64,000 bases of DNA, from the NCBI GenBank assembly GCA_031216915.1, contig CM062297.1, forward strand, positions 362,031,704-362,095,703. The letters run 5' to 3'. The notes under the pieces are model-generated. The model saw only the letters and a program-made list of their open reading frames with translations, was not told the DNA's origin and searched no databases. A program made the position numbers and the translations under genes. Shown here in pieces: positions 11,023 through 22,990 of the stretch; position 1 is the stretch's first letter, and the number at the start of each line of letters is the position of its first letter. The DNA comes from Pictodentalium vernedei (taxonomy: Eukaryota > Mollusca > Scaphopoda > Dentaliida > Dentaliidae).

Positions 11023-14000
11023 TAGGCTTTTCCCTCTGGAAAAGACTATTGTTTTTCTACGGATCATTATTTTTTTTTTTTTTTTTTTTTAGGCTTTTCC
11101 CTCTGGAAAAGACTATTGTTTTTCTACGGATTATTATTATTTTTTTTTTTTTTTTTTTTTTTTGGGGGGGGGGGGGGGGGGTTTGGGGTTTTTTTTTTTT
11201 TTTTTCCCACACATTTTTGTCCGTACGATTCAGAAGCCATTTTCGAACCGATTTTCACACAATTTGGCACACGCATAGAGTGGCAAAAATCTAAAAATGT
11301 ACCGAAGCGGAATTTTCGATTTAACCCTTATTTCGCCAAAATTGGCAAAAAACTGCCAAAATTGGGGTTTATCGGCACTTTCTCGAAACACGTCTTTAGG
11401 ATTTTTTTTAAACACCCATCATTACTAGACCTGCCTATGACACAACCTTTGATACACACGACATATTTGGCGATGCATATGGTAACCCTCCACAGGCTGC
11501 CAAACATCGAAATTTTGATGTAATGGGCCGGTTTCAATGGGTATCTCTCTTTAACCAGACAAAACCCGAACGATACCCGAGAGGTAAACATAACTTCCTT
11601 TATTGGAAGTGGAATTCACCGAAGATCATTTTTGTAAGTAATAAGGGTGTTCAGAAAACCAAGTGTTAACCCGTTTTGGGCTGGTTAAACAGCAATACCC
11701 CCAAAAAGCTCAAAACTTCATGTTTTCCGTGGATTTCTCTAAACGAGTCTTGTAGATTTTCAAGAAAAATTGGTCACTCTCAGGTCTTGGTGTGACATTA
11801 CAAGTTGCATGGATAAAATATTCCGGTTAGCATTAGTTAACCCTCCCCGAACTGCTAAACGTAAAAATTGTGATAAAATGGGCTGTATTTAGACACCAAC
11901 AGCACCCAAACGATATACCACAGAAAAAGGTGCCTTCATTTATCGGACGCAAAATTGATCGGAAAATATTTTTAAAAGTGGTAAGGGTATTCAAAATTTG
12001 ACGTCTTAACCCATTTTGGGCTGGTTAAAGAGAGATACCCATTAAAATCTTAAAATACCTGTTTTCTGTGGATTTCTCTAACAACATCTTGTAGGTTTTC
12101 AAGAAAAATCGGCTATTTGCAGGTCTTGGTGTGACATTACAAGTCGCATGAACAAAATATTCCGGTCAGCATCAGTTAACCCTCCCCGGGCTGCTGAAGG
12201 TCAAAATTGCGATAAAATGGGCTCTTTTTGCACACCAACAGCACCCAAAGGGTACACCACAAAGAAAAGTGCCTTCTTTTATCGCGCGTACAATTTATAC
12301 AGAAACATTCTTGTAAGTAGTAAGGGTATTCAAAAGTCGACGTCTTAACCCATTTTGGGCAGGCTAAAGAGAGATATCCCTTGAAAGCTTTAAATTCCCA
12401 TTTTCTGTGAATTTCCCTAACGGTAACTTGTAGGGTTTCAAGACAAATTGACTATTCGTTGGTCTTTATGTGACATTACAAGTTGCATGGACAAAATACT
12501 CCGGTGAGCGTTTTTTAACCATCTACAAGCTGCCAAGCATCGTAATGTTGTTAACATGGGACTGTTTTCAGACACGCGCAGCACCTAATGTATGCATGAG
12601 AGATAAACATAATCTCCTTTGTTTGAAGTGGAATTCACAGAGGACCATTTTTGTAAGTAATAAAGGTATTCAAAAAGCCAAGCGTTAACCCCTGTTGGGG
12701 AGGTTTAACAGGGATACCCATCAAAAGCTTAAAAAATCGTTTTCCCTGGATTTCTACAAACATTTTGTGGGGTTTTCAAGAGAAAATGGCCGTTGATAGG
12801 TCTTGGTATCATATGACCAGTTGCATGGATTAATTATTCTGGTAGGCATTTGTTAACCCTTCATGGACAGCTAAATGTAAAAAAAAATTGAGGAAATAGT
12901 CTGTTTTTGGACACCAACAACATCAAATGGAAATGCCACAGAGAAACGTAACTTCTTTTTCCGGACGCAAAACTGATAGAGAAACACCGATATTGGTATT
13001 AATCCATTCTACCATTAATGATGGGTTTTACCTAAACATTTTTTTATCAAACCCAAACCGAGTCATTTGAGACTACTATACTCACCTTTCTCATAACATC
13101 AATGAAGGAACTTTAGTGAGACAGTTAAAAGCAATTCATCAGACACTGTGGGGTCAAGAAAAATCATGGAATCTAATCGGGAAAAGCCACGATTCTCCAG
13201 AATCATAAAGTCTAGTTTTTGGGTTTTTTTTTTTTTTTTTTTTTTTTTTCCACACATTTTTGTCCGTACGATTCAGAAGCCATTTTCGAACCGATTTTCA
13301 CACAATTTGGCACACTCATAGAGTTGCAAAAAATCTAAAAATGTACTGAAGCGGAATTTTCGATTTAACCCTTATTTCGCCAGAATTGGCAAAAAACTGC
13401 CAAAATTGGGGTTTATCGGCACTATCTCGAAACACGTCTTTAGGATTTTTTTTAAATATTCATAATTACTAGACCTGCCTATGACACAACGTTTGATACA
13501 CACGACATATTAGGCGATGCATATGGTAACCCTCCACAGGCTGCCAAACATCGAAATTTTGATGAAATGGGCCGGTTTCAGACCCCCACAGCACCCAAAC
13601 GATACCCGAGAGGTAAACATAACTTCCTTTATTGGAAGTGGAATTCACCGAGGATCATTTTTGTAAGTAATAAGGGTGTTCAGAAAACCAAGTGTTAACC
13701 CGTTTTGGGCTGGTTAAACAGCAATACCCCAAAAAAGCTCAAAACTTCATGTTTTCGTGGATTTCTCTAAAGGAGTCTTGTAGATTTTCAAGAAAAATTG
13801 GTCACTCTCAGGACTTGGTGTGACATTACAAGCTGCATGGATAAAATATTCCGGTCAGCATTAGTTAACCCTCCCCGAGCTGCTAAACGTAAAAATTGTG
13901 ATAAAATGGGCTGTATTTAGACACCAACAGCACCCAAACGATATACCACAGAGAAAGGGGCCTTCATTTATCGGACGCAAAATTGATCGGAAAATATTTT

Positions 14001-15241
14001 TGAAAGTGGTAAGGATATTCAAAATTTTACGTCTTAAACCATTTTGGGCTGGTTAAAGAGAGATGCCCATTAAAATCTTAAAATACCCGTTTTCTGTGGA
14101 TTTCTCTAACAACATCTTGTAGGTTTTCAAGAAAAATCGGTTATTTGCAGGTCTTGGTGTGACATTACAAGTCGCATGAACAAAATATTCCGGTCAGCAT
14201 TAGTTAACCCTCCACGGGCTGCTGAAGGTCAAAATTGCGATAAAATGGGCTGTTTTTGCACACCAACAGCACCCAAAGGGTACACCACAAAGAAAAGTGC
14301 CTTCTTTTATCGCGCGTACAATTTATACGGAAACATTTTTGTAAGTAGTAAGGGTATTCATAAGTCGACGTCTTAACCCATTTTGGGCAGGCTAAAGAGA
14401 GATATCCCTTGAAAGATTTAAATTCCCATTTTCTGTGAATTTCCCTAACGGTAACTTGTAGGGTTTCAAGACAAATTGACTATTCGTAGGTCTTTATGTG
14501 ACATTACAAGTTGCATGGACAAAATACTCCCGTGAGCATTTTTTAACCATTTACAAGCTGCCAAGCATCGTAATGTTGTTAACATGGGACTGTTTTCAGA
14601 TACGCACAACACCTAATGTATACATGACAGATAAACATAATCTCCTTTGTTTGAAGTGGAATTCACAGAGGACCATTTTTGTAAGTAATAAAGGTATTCA
14701 AAAAGCCAAGCGTTAACCCCTGTTGGGGAGGTTTAACAGGGATACCCATCAAAAGCTTAAAAAATCGTTTTCCCTGGATTTCTACGAACATTTTGTGGGG
14801 TTTTCAAGAGAAAATGGCCGTTGATAGGTCTTGGTATCATATGACCAGTTGCATGGATCAATTATTCTGGTAGGCATTTGTTAACCCTTCATGGGCTGCT
14901 AAATGTAAAAAAAATTGAGGAAATAGTCTGTTTTTGGACACCAACAACATCAAATGGAAATGCCACAGAGAAACGTAACTTCTTTTACCGGTCGCAAAAC
15001 TGATAGGGAAACATTGATATTGATATTAACCCATTCTACCATTAATGATGGGTTTTACCTAAACATTTTTTTTCAAACCCAAACCGAGTCATTTGAGACT
15101 TCTATACTCACCTTTCTCATAACATCAATGAAGGAACTTTAGTGAGACAGTTAAAAACAATTCATCAGACACTGTGGGGTCAAGAAAAATCATGGAATCT
15201 AATCGGGAAAAGCCATGATTCTCCAGAATCATAAAGTCTAG
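11023..15241 (+). mobile_element. Outer short-type Helentron-like element, carrying a second copy in its T tract
   Basis: The 5' block starts at 11023 after a host T and runs into a T tract. At 11090 a second complete element begins within that tract. After the inner 3' end (CTAG, 13212-13215) the sequence resumes with TTTTTGGG and a T tract. The outer body continues with five monomers (sites near 13490, 13822, 14160, 14498, 14835) and a 3' block: GGGAAAAGCC, hairpin GATTCTCCAGAATC, then CTAG at 15238-15241. Two 5' blocks and two 3' ends are present, as expected for one element inside another. Confidence 0.72.
11090..13215 (+). mobile_element. Inner short-type Helentron-like element
   Basis: It has the 5' block TAGGCTTTTCCC..., T tract, G tract and CACACATTTTTGTCCGTA. 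A divergent first monomer (near 11445) and four more monomers (11796, 12132, 12470, 12809) follow. The conserved 3' region of about 200 bp ends GGGAAAAGCC (13179-13188), a GATTCTCCAGAATC hairpin and CTAG, followed by T. The 10-base GGCTTTTCCC near the 5' end is the complement of GGGAAAAGCC before the 3' hairpin. That is the asymmetric inverted repeat known from the Helentron/Helitron2 group. Confidence 0.8.
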
Positions 15242-15720
15242 TGTTCTCCCTGGATTTCTCTGAAAACATCTCGTAGATTTTTTAGTAAAAATGGCCATTC
15301 ACAGTTTTTGGTGTGAAATTACAAGTTGCATGAATAAATATTCCTGTTAGCACTTGTTAACCCTTAACAAGCTGCCAGACATCAGTATTTTGGATACATT
15401 TGAGATAAAACGGGCCATTTTCAAATAGATACAGCACTCAGTGGGTATGTGTCAAACAAACATAACTCCTTTTGACGGTCATTAACTTGTTGGACGACGA
15501 TATTGATATTACCCCTCTCCACCGTTAATGATGGTTTTTAACTAAACAATTTTTTTTATCAAACTGAGTCATTTGAGTCTTCTATACTCACCTTTTTCAT
15601 GACATCAATGAAGGAACTTCAGTGAGACAGTCAAAAACAGTTCATCATACACTGGGGGTCATGACAAATCATGGAATCTCATCGGGAAAAGCCATGATTC
15701 TCCAGAATCAGAAAGACTAG
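15242..15720 (+). mobile_element. Long-type Helentron-like element, 3' part
   Basis: It holds part of one monomer (site near 15310) and a 3' region of the long subtype, marked by GTTGGACGACGATATTGA near 15490 and by the closing GGGAAAAGCC, hairpin and CTAG (15717-15720). The same subtype ends the minus-strand long copy at 44028. It starts abruptly at 15242 in the middle of a monomer, matching the break at about 10853. Confidence 0.7.
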
Positions 15721-17704
15721 TTTTTGGGTTTTTTTTTTTTTTTTTTTTTTTTTCCACACATTTTTGTCCGTACGATTCAGAAGCCATTTTCGAACCGATT
15801 TTTACACAATTTGGCACACGCATAGAGTGGCAAAAATCTAAAAATGTACCGAAGCGGAATTTTCGATTTAACCCTTATTTCGCGAGAATTGGCAAAAAAA
15901 TTCCAAAATTGGGGTTTATCGGCACTTTCTCGAAACATGTCTTTAGGATTTTTTTTAAATATTCATAATTACTAGACCTGCCTATGACACAACCTTTGAT
16001 ACACACGACATATTAGGCGATGCATATGGTAACCCTCCACAGGCTGCCAAACATCGAAATTTTGATGAAATGGGCCGGTTTCAGACCCCCACAGCACCCA
16101 AACGATACCTGAGAGGTAAACATAACTTCCTTTATTGGAAGTGGAATTCACCGAGGATCATTTTTGTAAGTAATAAGGGTGTTCAGAAAACCAAGTGTTA
16201 ACCCGTTTTGAGCTGGTTAAACAGCAATACCCCAAAAAAGCTCAAAACTTCATGTTTTCCGTGGATTTCTCTAAACGAGTCTTGTAGATTTTCAAGAAAA
16301 ATTGGTCACTCTCAGGTCTTGGTGTGACATTACAAGCTGCATGGATAAAATATTCCGGTCAGCATTAGTTAACCCTCCCCGAGCTACTAAACGTAAAAAT
16401 TGTGATAAAATGGGCTATTTTTAGACACCAACAGCACCCAAGCGATATACCACAGAGAAAGGGGCCTTCATTTATCGGACGCAAAATTGATCGGAAAATA
16501 TTTTTGAAAGTGGTAAGGGTATTCAAAATTTGACGTCTTAACCCATTTTGGGCTGGTTAAAGAGAGATACCCATTAAAATCTTAAAATACCCGTTTTCTG
16601 CGGATTTCTCTCACAACATCTTGTAGGTTTTCAAGAAAAATCGGTTATTTGCAGGTCTTGGTGTGACATTACAAGTCGCATGAACAAAATATTCCGGTCA
16701 GCATTAGTTAACCCTCCCCGGGCTGCTGAAGGTCAAAATTGCGATAAAATGGGCTCTTTTTGCACACCAACAGAACCCAAAGGGTACACCACAAAGAAAA
16801 GTGCCTTCTTTTATCGCGCGTACAATTTATACAGAAACATTTTTGTAAGTAGTAAGGGTATTCAAAAATCGACGTCTTAACCCATTTTGGGCAGGCTAAA
16901 GAGAGATATCTCTTGAAAGCTTTAAATTCCCATTTTCTGTGAATTTCCCTAACGGTAACTTGTAGGGTTTCAAGACAAATTGACTATTCGTAGGTCTTTA
17001 TGTGACATTACAAGCTGCATGCACAAAATACTCCGGTGGGCGTTTTTTAACCATCTACAAGCTGCCAAACATCGTAATGTTGTTAACATGGGACTGTTTT
17101 CAGACACGCACATCACCTAATGTATACATGAGAGATAAACATAATCTCCTTTGTTTGAAGTGGAATTCACAGAGGACCATTTTTGTAAGTAATAAAGGTA
17201 TTCAAAAAGCCAAGCGTTAACCCCTGTTGGGGAGGTTAACAGCGATACCCATCAAAAGCTTAAAAAATCGTTTTCCCTGGATTCCCTTTACAAACATTTT
17301 GTGGGGTTTACAAGAGAAAATGGCCGTTGATAGGTCTTGGTGTCATATGACCAGTTGCATGGATCAATTATTCTGGTAGGCATTTGTTAACCCTTCATGG
17401 GCTGCTAAATGTAAAAAACATTGAGGGAATAGTCTGTTTTTGGACACCAACAACATCAAATGGAAATGCCACAGAGAAACGTAACGTCTTTTACCGGACG
17501 CAAAACTGATAGGGTTTTACCTAAACATTTTTTTATCAAACCCAAACCGAGTCATTTGAGACTACTATACTCACCTTTCTCATAACATCAATGAAGGAAC
17601 TTTAGTGAGACAGTTAAAAACAATTCATCAGACACTGTGGGGTCAAGAAAAATCATGGAATCTAATCGGGAAAAGCCATGATTCTCCAGAATCATAAAGT
17701 CTAG
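15721..17704 (+). mobile_element. Short-type Helentron-like body joined directly to a preceding 3' end
   Basis: It starts with TTTTTGGG and a T tract straight after the previous CTAG and lacks the TAGGCTTTTCCC block. It then follows the same five-monomer order as 11090-13215 (sites near 15985, 16326, 16665, 17002, 17340). The 3' hairpin and CTAG lie at 17701-17704, followed by T. Apart from small indels it is a near copy of the body at 13216-15241. Confidence 0.75.
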
Positions 17705-18394
17705 TTATTATTATTTTTTTTAACTGTTTCAAATAATTTCTACAAAATTATTTCATATGGCCTCTGATTTCAAATCTCTTTGTCAAGTACAGCCTTTCAG
17801 ACAACTTTTTCTGACCCGAAATCATGTAACAAATACGAGAGAAAAACTGACAGGAAGACATCACAAATCACCCTCTTTATTCATCCGGAATATTCAACAA
17901 TAATGCAAGATGTTAGTAGAATGCTTCAAAAGTTTATTGAAACAATATATTTTCCTAGGGCTGTTTAGTTTCGGAGATTGCATCATTTCCGAGTGTAACT
18001 TTTCAAGACGAGTAACTTTAGTTCAAACATTTGGTATAGTCATATCATTAGTAAAAGGCGAACGTCGGGTGGACATGCTTACACTTTTGGGCCGGTTGGT
18101 TTTCATTTAGTTGGCCAATATTCCTGTGCCGGTTTGGATAGCCTTCCCTCCGTTGTAGAGCGGCAAGGTTGACCCTGCAAAGCCAATCACGTAACCTTAT
18201 TATGGAACATGTTCACACATCTTCCAGTTCTTGGAAGTGGAATTAGTGTGGATAAGTTTCATAAAAGTACACGATATCTGTGTTCTGGGTGAGTTATATT
18301 TACAGGTAATTTAATCGCAAAGTGTTTGGTTTCATTCTTCCCTAAAGCTCACTTTACGTCCGTTGTGTTCAATCACTACTATTGAAGATATCTA
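17705..18394. other. No gene recognised
   Basis: AT-rich DNA after the Helentron cluster. Short open stretches of about 60 codons overlap in different frames and show no recognisable domain. A stretch near 17980-18070 resembles 52130-52210 (CGGAGATTGCATCATTTCCG versus CGGTGATTGCATTATTTCCG), hinting at a shared old repeat. Confidence 0.4.
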
Positions 18395-18660
18395 TGGGAC
18401 GCGGAGGCCCATAGATGGCTTATTTGACTTCAGATCTAAAGGTCATGGGCTCGACCTTGACTCGCGTCATGTCGCCATCTTCGGCAAGACACTTAATCTC
18501 ACTTGCCAAGCGAGAGCACGGTAGCGCTGTGTACTAAGGCGAACTACACGTCGGTGGAAGACATGCCTTCAACCAATACTAGCCCCGTTCGTGCGGAGTT
18601 AGTAAGTTGGCTATTCCGATAATTATTTATTGCTGCTAGGTGGTTCTCTCTGGGTACTCC
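18395..18660 (+). mobile_element. tRNA-headed SINE, 3' end lost
   Basis: A decayed head (GGACGCGGAGGCCCATAGAT) is followed by the body landmarks CGGCAAGACACTTAATC, GTACTAAGGCGAACTACACG and GGTGGTTCTCTCTGGGTACT. The copy stops at the point where the inverted-repeat element at 18661 begins. The usual TTCCTCCACC end and A/T tail are missing. Confidence 0.72.
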
Positions 18661-19317
18661 AGGTTCCGCTCTCCAGCTTCGCACTATTGTACAGGGGTAA
18701 AATTGTAAACATAGGGCATATGTTGAAACTAATGCCATGTAAATGAGAGATTATTTTTAGTATCGGATATATGATTGCATTTAGCTAATTGTTGGACAAG
18801 AGAATTTGAAGTTTTGGTCACAGAGTTGGAGTCTGATGCAAAGGGGTAAATTACAAGAGGAATTATGGGAAACAGTGACTTCGAAAAATAGACTATTGTT
18901 AAAAAATGTCATTTTTACACGGAGCTATTACCAGGCATGTAACTAAAAAATGAGACAGAAATATATAAGGTTTTCTTCACATTTTAAAAACAAGGTGTTA
19001 TATGCTCCAGGATTACGTAAGTGGGGGGTAGCGGGAAAATCCTGCTTTTGAGGCTGCTAGGTGGCTAAAATGACTGGTATATCGGTATGTTTTCATGCAA
19101 TTTTGCAGGTTGAAGCGTTGCATTTGACAGTAAATTATTTCACCCACATTCAAATTGTTTATTTCTACTTCGTCAGTTAGTAATATACGTTTTTAGTGGA
19201 CAGGAAAATGTAATACATGTTATAGGTTAAATAATTAAGTTAAAAAATATTCGCATTTGAAGAGAGAGTATGGCATGTAATTTTTGGAAATGCCTGGAAA
19301 TCTCTGGCGAGGAACCT
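18661..19317. mobile_element. MITE-like element with GGTTCCG ends, copy 1
   Basis: It starts GGTTCCGCTCTCCAG and ends CTCTGGCGAGGAACC, an imperfect inverted repeat of about 15 bp. The interior matches 20108-20707 in the same order, including TTCGCACTATTG, CATATGTTGAAACTAATGCC, TTTGGTCACAGAGTTGGAG and ATTCGCATTTGAAGAGAG. It appears to sit inside the SINE at 18395-18660. Confidence 0.65.
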
Positions 19318-20107
19318 TAAGAGCATTTTGCTTTCAATGTCAACTCTTGAACCAGGAAGATTTTTATTTGTTTTTTAGTTGTAAATACACTATTTTTCAA
19401 AAAACTTTTATTATTTCCGGTTTGTGTAAACTTGTTGGTGATAGTTAACATTGAGCAAGTGATATCGCAGCACAACTGGAAGGAAATCAGTGGAAATTCT
19501 GAGATATTTGTTGGTGCAGCCAAATTTCGCAGCTTTTTGAATTTACATCAGATTGCGAAAATACGTTAAGATAGAGCACTGCATTTTTTAAAAATTGAGC
19601 TCTGTATTCACGAGAGATATATGCAATTATGAACAGCCTGATTGTTATTATTCACCACAGAATTGCAATCATGGTGTCTACTTTGTCATTTTGGTCAGTG
19701 GTGTCATGTCCGTGTGTCATCCGTCCATTAAGCTGTTTGTCTTTTTTATATCTCGAGAACAAGATCCTACCTCCAAAGCAATGGTTGTTACTGCTTATTG
19801 TTTTACATTTTGATTGTATTTAACGGTGCAATTGACAGGACCTGAGTAGACAATGAAGCTGGTGGAATAATAAAAGTACTATCTTCAGTGGCTCAGAGCA
19901 ATGTGGGAGTTGAGGAGGTGTGGTGTGGTTGTGAAAATCGGGCAAAAACTGACCCCAAAAGCTATTTGGCAGTCACAAAGACCATGCTGTATCTTTTTAT
20001 TGGTTGAAAATAGAAACTTGTGGTTTTTGTTCATTCAAGTCAGGATGGACTCCAGATTCTTTTGCCTGAGTGAAATCCAAGGGGAGATCACTCTTGATTT
20101 CTCTTAA
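19318..20107. other. No gene recognised
   Basis: Spacer between two copies of the GGTTCCG element. It contains overlapping 60-72-codon open stretches without recognisable domains. It may be part of a larger duplicated unit, but no second copy of it is seen in the window. Confidence 0.35.
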
Positions 20108-20707
20108 GGTTCCGACCTACAGTTTCGCACTATTGCACAGGGGTAAAACGCTACACATTAGACATATGTTGAAACTAATGCCATGTAAATTAGAGATATT
20201 TTTTTAATATCCGATATATGATTACATTTGGCTAATTGTTAAACAAGAGAATTTGAAGTTTTGGTCACAGAGTTGGAGTCTGATGCATAGGCGTAAATTA
20301 CAAGATGAATTTTGGGAAACAGTGGCTTCGAAAAATTGACTATTTTTTAAAATGTCATTTTCACACGGAGTTATGACCAGGTATGTAACTAAAAATGAGA
20401 TGGAAATATATGGGGGAGGGGGAGGGGGAGGGGGGTAGTGGGAAAATTCTGCTTTGGGGGCTGCAAATGCCTGGTATCTGCATTTTTTCATGTAATTTTG
20501 CAGGTTAAAGCCTTGCATTTGACAATAAATTATTTCACCCACATTCATACTGTTTATTTCTACTTAGATAGTGATATATGTTTTAGTGGATTTGTAAAAT
20601 GTAATACTTGTTATGGGTTAGATAACTAAGTTAAAGATTATTCGCATTTGAAGAGAGTGTTTGGCATGTCATTTTTGGAAATGCTTGCAAATCTGTGGAG
20701 CGGAACC
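20108..20707. mobile_element. MITE-like element with GGTTCCG ends, copy 2
   Basis: It is collinear with 18661-19317, in the same orientation. It begins AGGTTCCGACC and ends CTGTGGAGCGGAACC, whose complement matches the left end. A purine-rich GGGGGAGGGGGAGG tract near 20412-20435 replaces a shorter G-rich stretch in copy 1. Confidence 0.65.
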
Positions 20708-20958
20708 CAGCTTCCGCCAACCGTAAACCTAACCGAAACGATATAACCCTGGCTTTTGAAAGAGGCGTTAAAACCCCAACAAGTAAATATATAAATAATG
20801 AAATTCTTCTACTTTCACGCCTTTCCATCAATAATATGTTCTCTTTTTTCGACCAACTGAAATATTCCAGAATCTAAACAGAGGCGACGGGCTATTTAAG
20901 GACCAGAGTGGTTCCAAGCCATAATATCCTCGAATTCTTTGCGGAATCATATTCTGTG

Positions 20959-21027
20959 CCATAGCGCGTAAACAAACGAATATTGTCGAGTACTACTCGA
21001 AAATATTCGTTTGTTTACGCGCTACGG
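20959..21027. repeat. Near-perfect hairpin
   Basis: The arms GCGCGTAAACAAACGAATAT and ATATTCGTTTGTTTACGCGC flank about 15 bases centred on GAGTACTACTCG, itself palindromic. It is probably a short foldback element. Confidence 0.8.
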
Positions 21028-22650
21028 AAAAGTTTTTGTGGATGCTACTGATAAATCCAGACTATTTCCGATTACATATTCAATGTGAGAATGGCGGCAG
21101 CTAATAACCAGTTATTATCCGGTCGTAGTCTGCTATTAGACGGTTGCTAAAATGGTTCAGTTGTTTTGACAGTAATGTTCAGTGACTTAAAACTATATTA
21201 ACGGTTTAAAGCTGCACCTGCACCATATTTATTTGATATTTTCCTACGCGATGAATAAATTCTCCCTCTAATTCTGTGCTTGGTAATATTTATGATCAGT
21301 GTGAATTAATAGGCAATCTAGGTAATAGGTCATCTATCTCAGTGATACTGTTAAGCGGATCATTTGGTGGATGTCAACTCAATTAGATGCTAAGTGGTTT
21401 CATCACGCCGATCGCTTTTCGCATTTGTGGCGATCAATTCAGGATGAATTCAATCCCAGAATGTAATTCTTCTGTTGGGGATTACACTGTCTTGTACCGT
21501 CGTGTTTGAGAAATAACCATTCATCGTCTGGCATTCACAGAAGAGGGGCAGTTAGATTTATAGAAATGTTATTGGAATGATGCGTGTTTGGTATACCCAG
21601 GTGTGACAAAACTATCTTACCCATCCCATGAGACCATCTTCATTTGAATATTTAATGATCGGTGAGCTATTCCATCGTCGTCTGCATTTAGTAAACAAAT
21701 ATGCGCCCCCTCTTTGCTTCCGTTGACACAGCTACCCATCCCACCCCGCATTACTTGAGGATGATTTTTCCAACCACACGGCCGGGTTGAACCCTGTAGT
21801 CCATTAACTGAACGTTTGCTATTAGTTCTTATGCATTTTCTGATTTATCGGGTGAATTTTCCATCCGTGGGTGTTGTAGTAACAAAACATTCTGCAACAG
21901 TGTACTTGCTTCAATGATTAATATTTTGTGTACACCTTCCTTACATGTATATGATGTCCATTTTTGTGGCAAGGAAGCGCGATGCAAGAAAGTTTACAAA
22001 TGACCTTCTGACATCACCCTTTTTCTGTTGAATACATGGCAGCACATAGTTTGACAGTTGTGTATTGGAATGGTCAGACAGAAAATGCCAAACCACCCTA
22101 AGGCAGAAGCGTGGTGATGCAAACCGAAGGTATATCACTTCATTAACTTTGGGAAAATACCCTGAAGGAACGTTTTCTGTTTGTTATTATTTTGTTTTGA
22201 TTGCTATTAGCTTTAGCATTTCGAGTTTACAAATGTGTAGTCTTTGGGGTCTTAAGTTTGTTATCCCTTGGGGTCAGGATTTAGTTTTGCATGTAATTGG
22301 TTTAATTGACCTATAGCAGATTAAGGATAGGTACCACCTTTTTCAGTAGTTTGGCCAAAAATTAAGTGTGCTTACCACCAACCCTATTTTAGGGACCCAT
22401 CCAGAATTTTTTTTTTTTTTTGTAGGTCTCAGTTGAAATTTTTTTCAACACTTTCAGTTATTGGTTTTTAGAATAATTTCTATACCTTCATAATATGACA
22501 ATGTTATTTTGTTTATACATGCTTCCCATTTAGGTACATGTATTTAGTATTACTTCTCGATAGGGGCCATAGGGCCATAGAACCACTCCTGAACACAAAT
22601 TGGTTCTGAAAAGTGGTGAAACAACATTTTTATTTAAATCGCCTACCTAC
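21028..22650. other. No gene recognised
   Basis: Unique-looking AT-rich DNA. Opposed open stretches near 21941-22316 (65 and 83 codons) overlap and carry no recognisable domain. A T run lies at about 22407-22422. No splice-flanked exon could be supported by eye. Confidence 0.35.
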
Positions 22651-22654
22651 CTAC

Positions 22655-22990
22655 CCACTGGCGTAACTACTGGGGGAGGGGCTTGACCCCCTAAAATCTT
22701 CGCAGCCTCCCCCCCCCCCCCAAAAAAATATTAGCCCAATGCAACTTTCAAACAACATAGAGCCCCACAATTGCCTCCAATATAGGAGCTACACACGCTA
22801 CAAATGCCACAAATTCGCTCTTAGAGCACTACATATTACAAAATTTTCTCAGGGTTGGGGGCGAGTCCTACTAGGATCCTCTGGTCGTTGCCCCACCTCC
22901 ACTTCCCTGAAGGGAAGTGGGTGGAGGAGCAACGACCGGAGGGTCCTAGTTAGGACTACGGGTCGGCCCGAAACCCCACACAACGGCCTT
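22655..22990. repeat. Dispersed repeat with internal hairpin, related to 4170-4310
   Basis: GGCGTAACTACTGGGGGAGG leads into a C run (about 22709-22722). A block containing AGAGCCCCACAATTGCC and TTAGAGCACTACATA follows, with a weaker relative at 4170-4260 (CCCTTAGAGCACTGAATTTT). At 22866-22955 arms holding GTCGTTGC and GCAACGAC with GGGAAGTGG form a long hairpin. Likely a MITE. Confidence 0.55.
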
